The translations under genes and the position numbers were made by a program. The notes under the pieces are model-generated. The model was not told where the DNA came from, did no database searches, and saw only the letters and a list, made by a program, of their open reading frames with translations. Below, in pieces: positions 45,000 through 52,901 of a stretch of DNA of 64,000 bases (the stretch's first letter is position 1; each line of letters begins with the position of its first letter). Origin of the DNA: Billgrantia endophytica (GTDB lineage: Bacteria; Pseudomonadota; Gammaproteobacteria; Pseudomonadales; Halomonadaceae); the NCBI RefSeq assembly GCF_002879615.1, contig NZ_PNRF01000050.1, positions 1 to 64,000 on the forward strand, written 5' to 3'.

Positions 45000-45140
45000 T
45001 TACTTGCTGTAATTTGAAAAATTTAGAAACACTTCTTTTGCTGTTAGTGAATCTTCATCATTTAGTGGTGTGCTAGTTTCTTCAATCGCTTTTTCAACAA
45101 CAGCTAAACTTAATTGTTTGACTACAGATTCAATCTCCTT
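45000..45140 (-). pseudogene. Open continuation of the 79-residue gene beyond its stop
   Basis: Directly after the TAA of the 79-residue gene, the same frame stays open for 46 sense codons (KEIESVVKQLSLAVVEKAIE and on to VFLNFSNYSK) before another TAA. It has protein-like composition but no ATG, GTG or TTG near its front. Either a nonsense change split a gene of about 126 codons, or the stop is read through. Confidence 0.45.
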
Positions 45141-45380
45141 TTATGAGTTGCCCAACACACCAAGTGCATCAGCCTCTTTGATTAGCTTCTCGACGGCTCC
45201 ATCAATAAGATTTTCCTCGATCCACTCTCGCACCTCTTCTGTATCAAAATCATCAGGGAGATACATTTCTTCAATGCAGTAACCTGCAAGTGTGTCCATA
45301 ATACTATGCTGTAGCACACCGACGACCTTGTTGAAGTCAACACTTTTCAACTGCTCAATGCTTTCATTTGATAGCTCCAT
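45141..45380 (-). CDS. Unknown 79-residue acidic protein
   Basis: Acidic helical protein (MELSNESIEQLKSVDFNKVV; EEVREWIEENLIDGAVEKLI). AAGGAG precedes the start. The frame continues past the stop for another 46 codons, so this may be the front part of a longer protein. No family is recognised. Confidence 0.6.
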   Translation of the reverse strand: MELSNESIEQLKSVDFNKVVGVLQHSIMDTLAGYCIEEMYLPDDFDTEEVREWIEENLIDGAVEKLIKEADALGVLGNS

Positions 45381-45451
45381 ATCAATCTCCTTCTCTTTTG
45401 GTTTAGTTTATTTTCAATGTTACTACACCTTACCTACCTAACCTTCTATTA

Positions 45452-45700
45452 TTAGCCCTCCCCTCTCTCTGCAATTACCTGCTCAGCTATTATGTTGCTA
45501 TTGAATAGTGCCTGCCTGTAAGCCTCCTGGTGGTTCTCTGTATTGATATCAAACTCTATACCCTCCTGCCTGAAGCAATCGGCTACAGCCTGCTTTGTGA
45601 GCTTTTCTAGGGCATGTCTATCTCTTAGCTCTTCAGTCTCCACCGCTTCTATGGTGGTAAGGTCAATATTGATAGCAACACCATCCAGCTTAATCATCAC
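45452..45700 (-). CDS. Unknown 82-residue protein
   Basis: Short strand pair (MIKLDGVAINIDLTTIEAVE) followed by helices. It overlaps the stop of the upstream gene by 4 bases and shares its mRNA. AGGAG is 11 bases upstream; a GTG three bases earlier is an alternative start. No family is recognised. Confidence 0.6.
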   Translation of the reverse strand: MMIKLDGVAINIDLTTIEAVETEELRDRHALEKLTKQAVADCFRQEGIEFDINTENHQEAYRQALFNSNIIAEQVIAERGEG

Positions 45701-46161
45701 TTTAAATTCTCCTGTTTGTTAAATTGCTCTTCTACCCTCTTCTTTTCGATATGTTGTTCCAAGAAGCTAAAGCCGACTTGGAGAACACTTCTTAGAAGCT
45801 TGAATATCTCTAGTTCTTTATCATCGCCCTGGAGCTTTCCTTTCAGCTTATTTAAAGTAATGTAGCTGTATTCGCTATCAATAAGTGTTTCAGAGCGAAG
45901 CGAGCTAAAGTCATAGTTCTCTTTATCTTTCTCAAGCACTGAAATAACGACTTTGAAAGGGTTTCTAGTAAACCCTAGTAAATGGCCATAGCTTGCCAAG
46001 TCCACCACTGCACAAGTGTCGATCTCTTGGTAGTTCTTCCAAGGATAACCACCTAACACATCTTCAATGCGGATCGTGTGCGGGTTGCCATCAATGTTAA
46101 AATGAATATTGATATCAAACTCAAACTTCTTTGGCTCCGTAATATCAACTTCGTATTCCAT
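45697..46161 (-). CDS. Unknown 154-residue protein
   Basis: Starts with strands (FEFDINIHFNIDGNPHTIRI), then a mixed middle with TRNPFKVVISVLEKDKENYD and helices to the end. AAGGAAG precedes the start. First gene of a coupled pair. No family is recognised. Confidence 0.6.
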   Translation of the reverse strand: MEYEVDITEPKKFEFDINIHFNIDGNPHTIRIEDVLGGYPWKNYQEIDTCAVVDLASYGHLLGFTRNPFKVVISVLEKDKENYDFSSLRSETLIDSEYSYITLNKLKGKLQGDDKELEIFKLLRSVLQVGFSFLEQHIEKKRVEEQFNKQENLK

Positions 46162-46918
46162 ATACTTCCTTGAGTAATGTCGTTGAACTGGTGAGTATTA
46201 AACCGGTTTATAAGTCAAAAGTCAAGTTTATGGAACGGCTAAAAACTGATCTGTCAATCCCTGAAAAGCACTTATTTTATGAAGCGGTGCCAGCTTTGAA
46301 TTTAAAGCATTTGTTATCAAGCACTTAGCTTCAGATATTTTTACAAAATAAAATGATTGATCGTCATAGACTATTGATATGTGAAATCACGATCATAAAT
46401 TACAATCGGAAATAGGTTTTTTCACTTGATTTACTTCCTATGAAGCACTAAAGGCCCTGTTCGGCTCCCTACCCTCCTACTAGAGAGTAAACCGTGGATG
46501 CTCTCAGAACTGCGAGAAATTGCCTGTGAGCGATTTTCTCCCCTAGGAAGGGTAAGGCTTAGGGTGCCATGAGAAAACGTCTTCTAGCCCCCTTCTCGAT
46601 TGATGGTTTTTTAACCAAATCAACCGTTTAATTGCCACTTACTATCAACACAATATCTTTAAAAGCTTAAAGCTATTGTTGCCTTCAAAGGTGTGTGGTG
46701 GTTGACAGCAACGAAAAAGCCTGCTCTCGATGGCAGACTTCTCTAGATAGAAATACGAATTGTTATTAAATACTCAGGAACGACACCTTCGACCCTGATT
46801 CAAGATCCCCAGGTGGTGACTGACAAGGCCACTTGATAGATAACGGTATATACACCTTCATACGTCCTATGCCTTGGCTTGCTCACCCTTGTTGAAGCCT
46901 GCTGGGTGCGAGCTTGTG
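46162..46918. other. 750-base gene-free stretch with an iteron-like word
   Basis: No ORF is supported. It holds AT-rich DNA with TTGTTATCAA (46311), a dispersed intergenic repeat (46440-46620), and TGCTCTCAGAAC (46499-46510), 12 bases identical to the oriV iteron core. Next to it GAGAAAT and ATTTTCTC can pair (46513-46540). The hairpin AGTCTGCC/GGCAGGCT-like stem with TTTTT at 46722-46745 may end the flagellin mRNA. The layout recalls a single-strand initiation site but this is unproven. Confidence 0.45.
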
Positions 46919-48541
46919 TTAATCCAGAAGGGACAAGGCCACCTCTGGCACTTGGTTAGCTTGTGCCAGAATCGAAGTGGATGCTTGCTGTAGTATCTGA
47001 GCCTTCGTCATATTCGCCACTTCAATAGCATAGTTGGCATCAAGAATACGGGAACGGGCTTCAGTTAAGTTTTGATTTGTCACAGTAAGATTTTCAATGA
47101 CTGAACCTAAACGGTTTTCTGTTGCCCCTAGATAGCTTCTTTTGCTATCAATCAAAGCAATTGCTTCATCTATTGCTTCCAAGGGGCTCTGCCCCGCTTC
47201 AAAGCTGGCACTCGTTAATATCTCAACTGGCGAATTGAGATCAAAAGACTCGAAAGGCACAACATCACCAACAAGATTTCTTTTATCAACGGTTCCGTCA
47301 GGGGGAGCATAACCTGTTGATCTCAAAACATAATAATTAAAAACATCTTCGCTCTCTTCAATTTCTATAATAAAGTCGCCATTAGATGTGTCTTTCATTA
47401 TCCGATGTGGGTCGGTGACTTCTGCACGGTTACTAAAATATTGTATTAGTATATCATTATCATTATTTAAATCCACTAAAGATGTTATTTCTGAAGTTGA
47501 GCCAACATCACTTACTGTGTTAACTATTTTAGTTTCCACTTCAGTATACCCATCTTCTGAAATTCTAAAGCTGACTTCTGCTGAGTGATAAATAAAATCA
47601 CCACCTACATCTTCTTTAATATAGATATTGCCTTCGTTATCGTTAACAAAAGTATAATTTTCTTCCGGTAATGGTGTATTATCTCCAGGTATCATTACTA
47701 TATCATAAAAATCAAGAGTATCAATATGATCAGTAATTATATTTCCATTTTCATTTTGAAATTCATTATATAACTTCTCACCAGCATTTAAATTAACTAT
47801 TGTTTCGCCAGTTGTGGAATTAGTAGTAGCTTCAAAATCATTAGCATAATAGAGCTCAAGTCCATTTTCTTTGTCAGCAACAATATAACCTCCATTATGA
47901 TTATGGAGTGTCGCTTGATCTGAAACGGGAATACCATCTATTTGAATGGAAACAGAAGGGTCATCAAGGTTGACTTCAATAGGATCGCCAAAAACCCCTT
48001 CTATGCCCTCTAAGGTGAACCCCTCTAGCCCTAGCTCTTCCACTGAAGAATCTGGCTCAGAAAGGCTTATAGGAAGGCTCTCGCCCTGGTTCGCCCCTAC
48101 CTGAATCATTACCTCACCAGCTACACCATTTAATAACGGTATACCATTGAAGTCGGTTGAATCAGTTAGTCGGTCTATCACTTTGAAATTGCTATCAATT
48201 TCGCTCAAGATAGCTTGCTTATCACTGTCGCTGAGAGTGCCATTCAAGCCCTGAACTGTGAGCTCACGAACTCGCTGAAGATTGCTATTGATCTGGTCAA
48301 GCCCGCCCTGTGCGGTCTGTATGAGCGATACACCGTCATTGGCATTCCTCATCGCCTGTGCCTGACCTCGGATCTGGCTTGTCATCCTGTTGCCGATAGC
48401 CTGCCCTGCAGCATCGTCCTTGGCACTGTTGACCCTCATACCAGACGAAAGCCGTTCCATAGCTGTAGAAAGGCTGGAATTTGCCCTCTGCTGGTTCTGT
48501 TGTCCTTGTGACGAAAGAATGTTTGTGTTGATAACAACCAT
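46919..48541 (-). CDS. Flagellin
   Basis: Complete flagellin of 540 residues. The N-terminal D0/D1 region MVVINTNILSSQGQQNQQRA, LSTAMERLSSGMRVNSAKDD and AAGQAIGNRMTSQIRGQAQA is textbook, and the C-terminal NQNLTEARSRILDANYAIEV and QQASTSILAQANQVPEVALS closes the helical bundle. Residues about 170-440 are the variable surface domains, acidic and Gly/Thr/Asn-rich. It forms the filament, exported by the flagellar apparatus. The ATG at 48541 gives the usual VINTN start; a TTG at 48553 is nearer to AGGAGGGA. No other flagellar gene is in the window, so it depends on the host motor. Confidence 0.97.
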   Translation of the reverse strand: MVVINTNILSSQGQQNQQRANSSLSTAMERLSSGMRVNSAKDDAAGQAIGNRMTSQIRGQAQAMRNANDGVSLIQTAQGGLDQINSNLQRVRELTVQGLNGTLSDSDKQAILSEIDSNFKVIDRLTDSTDFNGIPLLNGVAGEVMIQVGANQGESLPISLSEPDSSVEELGLEGFTLEGIEGVFGDPIEVNLDDPSVSIQIDGIPVSDQATLHNHNGGYIVADKENGLELYYANDFEATTNSTTGETIVNLNAGEKLYNEFQNENGNIITDHIDTLDFYDIVMIPGDNTPLPEENYTFVNDNEGNIYIKEDVGGDFIYHSAEVSFRISEDGYTEVETKIVNTVSDVGSTSEITSLVDLNNDNDILIQYFSNRAEVTDPHRIMKDTSNGDFIIEIEESEDVFNYYVLRSTGYAPPDGTVDKRNLVGDVVPFESFDLNSPVEILTSASFEAGQSPLEAIDEAIALIDSKRSYLGATENRLGSVIENLTVTNQNLTEARSRILDANYAIEVANMTKAQILQQASTSILAQANQVPEVALSLLD

Positions 48542-48573
48542 GACAGCAACCAAAGATGTGAATGATCCCTCCT

Positions 48574-48599
48574 GTATCGGCTTATGCTGCTGTTTCTTA
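48574..48599 (-). promoter_or_regulatory. Sigma-28 (FliA)-like promoter of the flagellin gene
   Basis: On the minus strand TAAG, 14 bases, then GCCGATAC, against the FliA consensus TAAA-N15-GCCGATAA. It ends 33 bases before the ATG, followed by AGGAGGGA. It differs from the promoter type used by the other genes of the element. Confidence 0.75.
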
Positions 48600-48755
48600 A
48601 GGATTTTTTTTGACTTTTCCCTAAGTGACTGTTCTTGATCGTCTATTTTCTTTCTAGAAGCCCCTGTGCTGGCCGATAAGCTCCAGGGGGTGCCTATCCA
48701 TAGGGTAAGCCGTGGCCTGCCCTGTGTCGGCCTCTCTGTGCGGTAGATAGCTACA

Positions 48756-48781
48756 AAAATGCCCGCTCTAGGCGGGCTAAC
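48756..48781 (-). terminator. Terminator after the 184-residue gene
   Basis: On the minus strand AGCCCGCCTAGAGCGGGC then ATTTTTG. The rest of the gap up to the flagellin promoter holds a dispersed repeat copy (48655-48735). Confidence 0.8.
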
Positions 48782-48807
48782 TCTTCAGGCTGTAGAAAGG
48801 TAGGGTG

Positions 48808-49362
48808 TCACCGCATCTGTGCGAGCCGTGACAGAATAGCGGGTATGTAGTTCCAGACAACATGCCCTTCATCCATCAACTCAATGTCACGAATTTCATA
48901 TGTGTCTGTAAATAGCTTGAAGCATTCATCTTCTTCCATTACACCAACATTATTAACCGTGTAGTCTTTACCTTCATATGAAATGATTGACTCTTTATCG
49001 CCTATACTTTTGATTTCAACATTCTCAAAAAAGACGTTTACCTTTTCTTCTGTCTCTTGGTAAGACATTGCTTGAAGCATTTCAAAAGCAAGGTCATCAG
49101 CTTGTTCTTCGTTAATTCCAAAAGCTTCTTGTAATTCCTTTACTACTTTGTCTTGTGCGGAATTGCCCCCGAAGGTATTGCTTGTTTCTTCTGATAGGAA
49201 GTTGAAGCTTGTGCCATCTGTTTCAACAATATCTTCAAAGCCGTATTGCTTATCGTCTTTAGAAGCAACTGTAACAGCTACCTTTCTCTTGCTATGCGAA
49301 ACCACTTCGCAAACCGATACATTGATAGCAAAATTTTCTTCAACGTCATACTCGCTTTGCAT
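48808..49362 (-). CDS. Unknown 184-residue acidic protein
   Basis: The start at 49362 (MQSEYDVEENF) is set by GGGGGG-type Shine-Dalgarno 7 bases before. Strands FAINVSVCEVVSHSKRKVAV open the protein, helices with FGINEEQADDLAFEMLQAMS follow, and it ends in a basic helix. Same strand-plus-helix texture as the 38-44 kb proteins. It lies just upstream of flagellin in the opposite sense of transcription order, separated from it by 250 bases. No family is recognised. Confidence 0.6.
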   Translation of the reverse strand: MQSEYDVEENFAINVSVCEVVSHSKRKVAVTVASKDDKQYGFEDIVETDGTSFNFLSEETSNTFGGNSAQDKVVKELQEAFGINEEQADDLAFEMLQAMSYQETEEKVNVFFENVEIKSIGDKESIISYEGKDYTVNNVGVMEEDECFKLFTDTYEIRDIELMDEGHVVWNYIPAILSRLAQMR

Positions 49363-49415
49363 TGCCTGCCCCCCTTTGATGAAGGCTGAAGTATACAGCA
49401 CCACCAGAAGCTAGA

Positions 49416-49439
49416 AAACCCGCTCTCTGGCGGGTCTTC
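49416..49439 (-). terminator. Terminator after the 112-residue gene
   Basis: On the minus strand GACCCGCCAGAGAGCGGGTT followed by TTC. Confidence 0.75.
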
Positions 49440-49456
49440 GTCGTGTGGGTATGGTG

Positions 49457-49795
49457 TTAGGCCACTGCCTGTTGTCGCTCCCTGTATGCTTCTTCTAGAG
49501 CTTCTATGAAGGCTGTGGCCACCAGATCTATCATCTTAATGAAGTCCTGCTGTGACAGGTTCTCGAAGCGAAGCGAGTTACTGGCATCTGCGGTGATATC
49601 TTCGATGAAGGTAAGCCCCTTCTTCTTGAAAGCAACAAGGTCTTTACCTTCAATCTCCTTCACCTTCAACACTCGATTGAATACCACACCTTCAAAGGTA
49701 ATTTGAAACTCTACAAAATTGCCTTCAATGCTGTTGATATCAACATACCAAGAGTTGCTAGCAAGAACGGAATATACTTTATTTTGAATGTCCAT
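49457..49795 (-). CDS. Unknown 112-residue protein
   Basis: Strand-rich start (SWYVDINSIEGNFVEFQITF, VVFNRVLKVKEIEG) and a helical end. AAGGGGA precedes the start, which overlaps the upstream gene by 17 bases. No family is recognised. Confidence 0.6.
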   Translation of the reverse strand: MDIQNKVYSVLASNSWYVDINSIEGNFVEFQITFEGVVFNRVLKVKEIEGKDLVAFKKKGLTFIEDITADASNSLRFENLSQQDFIKMIDLVATAFIEALEEAYRERQQAVA

Positions 49796-50072
49796 TATTA
49801 TTCCCCTTAAAGCTGATATTCACTGATAAATACTTCAACTCAACCTCTTTCTTATCACAGCGGTCATTGATAACGAAGATAGAACCTTTTTTCTCAACTA
49901 CAGAAAGTGTAGAACCTTCTACTTCTTCCATTTCTAAATCTTGTTGTTCGCAAACCTTCTCTAACATCGCTTCTTCTGTATCGAAGAAAAGGCAATCATA
50001 GAAAGCATTGGTGTCAACATCAAGATTGGAGTCAATTTCAAAATAGTGACCGAACTGGTTGATGATAAACAT
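49779..50072 (-). CDS. Unknown 97-residue protein, paralog of the next gene upstream
   Basis: The N-terminus MFIINQFGHYFEID with FFDTEEAMLEKVCEQQDLEM matches the upstream gene product (MFIVHNDNQKH with LFATEEEAMEKVCAKAEI), so the two are paralogs sharing an M-F-I start and a T-E-E-x-M-x-K-V-C helix. AAAAGGAG precedes the start. Function unknown. Confidence 0.6.
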   Translation of the reverse strand: MFIINQFGHYFEIDSNLDVDTNAFYDCLFFDTEEAMLEKVCEQQDLEMEEVEGSTLSVVEKKGSIFVINDRCDKKEVELKYLSVNISFKGNNNGHSK

Positions 50073-50124
50073 TTGGAACTCCTTTTTAGTAGTTGGTCGC
50101 CGTGCTGGACAGCGACCTTTTATT

Positions 50125-50388
50125 TTAGTGATGGAAGGTGTTAATCACTTCTTCGATAGGGAAAGGCATGTTCGCTGAGCAACCTGAACTATCAATGACA
50201 TTCGTTTCTTCTGCCATGTGGCCGATAGCTTCCAGCTTCTCAAGGAAGATGATTTCAGCCTTGGCACAAACCTTCTCCATCGCCTCTTCCTCTGTAGCGA
50301 AGAGAGATACGGCACCTAACTTAGCAGTATCAAGCTGGCTGAAGGTCTGGAAGATGTGCTTTTGGTTGTCGTTGTGAACAATGAACAT
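50125..50388 (-). CDS. Unknown 87-residue protein, paralog of the next gene downstream
   Basis: Shares the M-F-I start and TEEEAMEKVC helix with the 97-residue protein. CAGGGGA precedes the start and the promoter core lies at 50421-50431, so this heads a three-gene unit to 49457. Function unknown. Confidence 0.6.
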   Translation of the reverse strand: MFIVHNDNQKHIFQTFSQLDTAKLGAVSLFATEEEAMEKVCAKAEIIFLEKLEAIGHMAEETNVIDSSGCSANMPFPIEEVINTFHH

Positions 50389-50420
50389 TGTTGCTTCCCC
50401 TGTTGATTTGCTATGTTTAT

Positions 50421-50431
50421 ATTATATCACA
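50421..50431 (-). promoter_or_regulatory. Promoter core TGTGATATAAT of the 50388-49457 unit
   Basis: Perfect copy of the common core, 33 bases before the start codon. Confidence 0.75.
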
Positions 50432-50467
50432 AATGCTGTGGAGATCCAGTTTTTTGAGGATTGCAGG

Positions 50468-50614
50468 CAAAAAAAATGACCACTCGTTAAAGTGGTCATT
50501 TTCTACACTGTGGCAACTATTCTTGTTATAGATGGAGGCTGATTATCGCTACCACAATTTATACCTAAACAAAACTAAAAGGGGTTATAATGGAAACTCT
50601 TCATTTCTCACTAT
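50468..50614 (-). ncRNA. Candidate small RNA A
   Basis: A perfect TGTGATATAAT core (50621-50631) is followed by about 147 bases that end in the hairpin AATGACCACT / AGTGGTCATT (50475-50500) and TTTTTTTT. The only ORF is 9 codons without a ribosome site. A complete promoter-terminator unit without a gene suggests a small RNA. Confidence 0.5.
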
Positions 50615-50736
50615 AATACTATTATATCACAAATAACAAATAAATGCAAATAATTATATATATTTTATATATAGCCAAAGTGCTATATGTATGAATGAAG
50701 TATGAAATTATTTAAAATATATCTGAAATATAGGCA

Positions 50737-50847
50737 TAAAAAAAGCCACCCTTTCAGGTGGCCTTTCCGTAGCGAGCAAATAATAGCGGTAAGGATTTAT
50801 ATAAACTCACTACTTGACTAAAAATAAAATATCAAATGGATATTTAT
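50737..50847 (-). ncRNA. Candidate small RNA B
   Basis: TATGATATAAT (50854-50864), about 110 bases, then GCCACC-TGAAAG-GGTGGC (50745-50762) and TTTTTTT. No ORF with a ribosome site. It lies just upstream of candidate RNA A in the same orientation. Confidence 0.45.
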
Positions 50848-50957
50848 AAATACATTATATCATATTAAACCAAGATGGCAATTACTTAATACATACGTTA
50901 ACACTTCTCATGCAAATACCCTGTTCTTCAATACCTAGGTGGCGAAGCCACCATAAA

Positions 50958-50988
50958 GAAAGCCACCTATTAAGGTGGCTTTTAGTTA
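50958..50988. terminator. Terminator after the relaxase gene
   Basis: AAAGCCACCT / AGGTGGCTTT stem with T on both sides, just past the relaxase stop. Confidence 0.85.
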
Positions 50989-51005
50989 TTGACAATTGGA
51001 ACAAA

Positions 51006-52901
51006 TTAAATCTTTGGTCTGGTGAAATTTTTCTTTGACTCTGGTTTGTATGTCGCCATCTTCTCTTGAACTATTAAAACTTCTCTTTCAAAGTTTGAGA
51101 GAGACTGTTTAAAATCTGCATCTCTTTTTCTCGATTGCTCTCTATCTGAGTCAATCTGTTGTTGAAGTCTTTCTGATTTCTCTCTACTTGACTCAATCTG
51201 CTGTCTAAGCTGTCGTATATTTTTGAGACCTCTTCTATAACTTCTGCCGAAACCTCTGATTGTGTCTTTAATTCCGTCAACAGTATCTTTAAAGTATTTT
51301 GAAAGCGATCTGCTAGGTCGCTTTGTGACAAGCTCTCTAATAATTCTTTCTGTTCTTTCTCTATCTGCTTTGTAATCTCTGTCATTCTCTATCTCCTTAT
51401 TGTTGTTTTTATCATCCTTGATTTCAAAATGCGGGTCTTCTGCATAAGCTCTGAATATTGATAAATCAAACTCCGTCATATCGCTATCAGCTTCAATGCT
51501 GGTTTTGATATTATCTTCTCTTTCACTCCATGCTATTGTATCATTATTTGAACTCAAATGTTCTTTTAAGTTCTCCATATTATCGAAAGATTTTGCAAAC
51601 TCATTCCAGCGAGTATCCTTCAGCCTTACAAAATCAAGATTTCCAAACTCTTTACTAAAGTAATACTCTTCCTCTTGCCTTCTTCTTTCCTCTATTTTTT
51701 TATCACTGTCTGCCTTGTTGCCAAGAAGGGTATTTAGATAGTTATCAATACTACCCTCTCTCTGGAACGGCTCACCTTCCATCCTGAACGGTCTTGCTCC
51801 ACCCTCATAGTAGATACTGATATGGTGTTTGTGTGTGTCTACCACCTCAATAACCTTATCCTGGTCCTTCAGGAACTCCACTATTTCTTTCCTGCTGGTA
51901 AGCTCGCCAGAAAGGATCTTGTCGTCAACTAGGGTGTAGAATTTAGCTTTCAAAACCTTTCCTTCATTCGGCTTGAACTTCTCTTTATTTTCCTTGGCTT
52001 GATACCTATATATTTTCTCAGCCTTAGCTCTCTCTCTTTTAGCTCGATCTTCCCTGTCAGCATCATAGGCTTCAGCCTCCTTCTCTAAGGCTGTGGAAGT
52101 AAAGTTCTCCGATGTAAAGCCTTCCTCATAAACAGTTCCCTTGAGCCTGATTGGTGCTTTCCTGCCCTCCACCTTCACACTGATTGCTTTCTTGGTGATA
52201 CGGCTAACCTCAATAACTCCATCAATGCCTTCCAACTCAGTTAGAAGCGATGCCCTATCTTTAATAAGACCTCTATTGATTCTCCTTTCAACCTCTTCAT
52301 TGATGGCTTCCAGCGAGTTTTTAGATGCAAATGGAAGTCTTATATCTGCTTCTGATATCGCTTGCCTATTCAATGGGTGCTTTGGATCTCCTAAATTGTA
52401 TTCAGCATTGATAGCATTTTGCCAGTGATCCATTTTGTAGTAATCCCAGTTTTTCTCTTTGCTACCCATTTTATAGTAAACATAAGGTGCAAGTTTCTTA
52501 CCTGTCGTTAACTCTTCCTTTGAATAAATAAAGTGAAGCTCAATATCATCCTTATCTCTATGTAGATACCATAGGCTTGCATACTGGTGTCGTTCCAGCC
52601 CTGGTAAAGACATTCTTTCGTGTTCTTCGATTATTTTATGCAGGAACTCTTTACTCAAATCTCTTTCTGTAAACCTCAATGCACCAGATATATATTCATT
52701 GGCATATTTCCCTTCCGAGAGAATGTGAGCCATCAACTCTGGATCACCTTTCATTAACTCAGGAAGAACCTTTCTGAATTCACCAGCATGGTCTTTGTTG
52801 CCTCTAACATAGTTAATCGCATTCAAGCCACCTTTGTTACCAGTAAGCTTGCATTTTAGTGCGAATTTTTTACTGCCGTATGGGAAGTATCTAAAAATCA
52901 T
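51006..52901 (-). CDS. ColE1-type (MOBP/HEN) mobilisation relaxase with an HEH motif
   Basis: The 631-residue protein matches MbeA/MobA of ColE1: nicking Tyr31 in NAINYVRG, YISGALRFTERDLSKEF, SLPGLERHQYASLWYLHRDK, then KLAPYVYYK and NAEYNLGDPKHPLNR. Relaxases nick oriT and pilot the strand into the recipient. The HEN metal motif reads His114, Glu121, His123 (HRDKDDIELH), so Asn is replaced by His. Residues 130-360 contain repeated motifs of about 90 residues (DGVIEVSRITKKAISVKVEG; DKVIEVVDTHKHHISIYYEG), and the C-terminus is a coiled coil. AAGGAG precedes the start; the front overlaps mobC by 11 bases. Confidence 0.93.
   Translation of the reverse strand: MIFRYFPYGSKKFALKCKLTGNKGGLNAINYVRGNKDHAGEFRKVLPELMKGDPELMAHILSEGKYANEYISGALRFTERDLSKEFLHKIIEEHERMSLPGLERHQYASLWYLHRDKDDIELHFIYSKEELTTGKKLAPYVYYKMGSKEKNWDYYKMDHWQNAINAEYNLGDPKHPLNRQAISEADIRLPFASKNSLEAINEEVERRINRGLIKDRASLLTELEGIDGVIEVSRITKKAISVKVEGRKAPIRLKGTVYEEGFTSENFTSTALEKEAEAYDADREDRAKRERAKAEKIYRYQAKENKEKFKPNEGKVLKAKFYTLVDDKILSGELTSRKEIVEFLKDQDKVIEVVDTHKHHISIYYEGGARPFRMEGEPFQREGSIDNYLNTLLGNKADSDKKIEERRRQEEEYYFSKEFGNLDFVRLKDTRWNEFAKSFDNMENLKEHLSSNNDTIAWSEREDNIKTSIEADSDMTEFDLSIFRAYAEDPHFEIKDDKNNNKEIENDRDYKADRERTERIIRELVTKRPSRSLSKYFKDTVDGIKDTIRGFGRSYRRGLKNIRQLRQQIESSREKSERLQQQIDSDREQSRKRDADFKQSLSNFEREVLIVQEKMATYKPESKKNFTRPKI
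51074..51385 (-). CDS. Gene nested in another frame inside the relaxase gene (MbeB/MbeD-like position)
   Basis: A 103-residue helical, coiled-coil protein (MTEITKQIEKEQKELLESLS; SRLSQVERNQKDFNNRLTQI) is encoded in a different frame of the same strand within the 3' part of the relaxase gene. AAGGAG lies 7 bases before its ATG, as good a ribosome site as any in the element. ColE1 carries mbeB and mbeD in this way inside mbeA; MbeD is a small coiled-coil entry/mobilisation protein. Homology is not certain, but position, size and coiled coil agree. Confidence 0.7.
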   Translation of the reverse strand: MTEITKQIEKEQKELLESLSQSDLADRFQNTLKILLTELKTQSEVSAEVIEEVSKIYDSLDSRLSQVERNQKDFNNRLTQIESNREKEMQILNSLSQTLKEKF

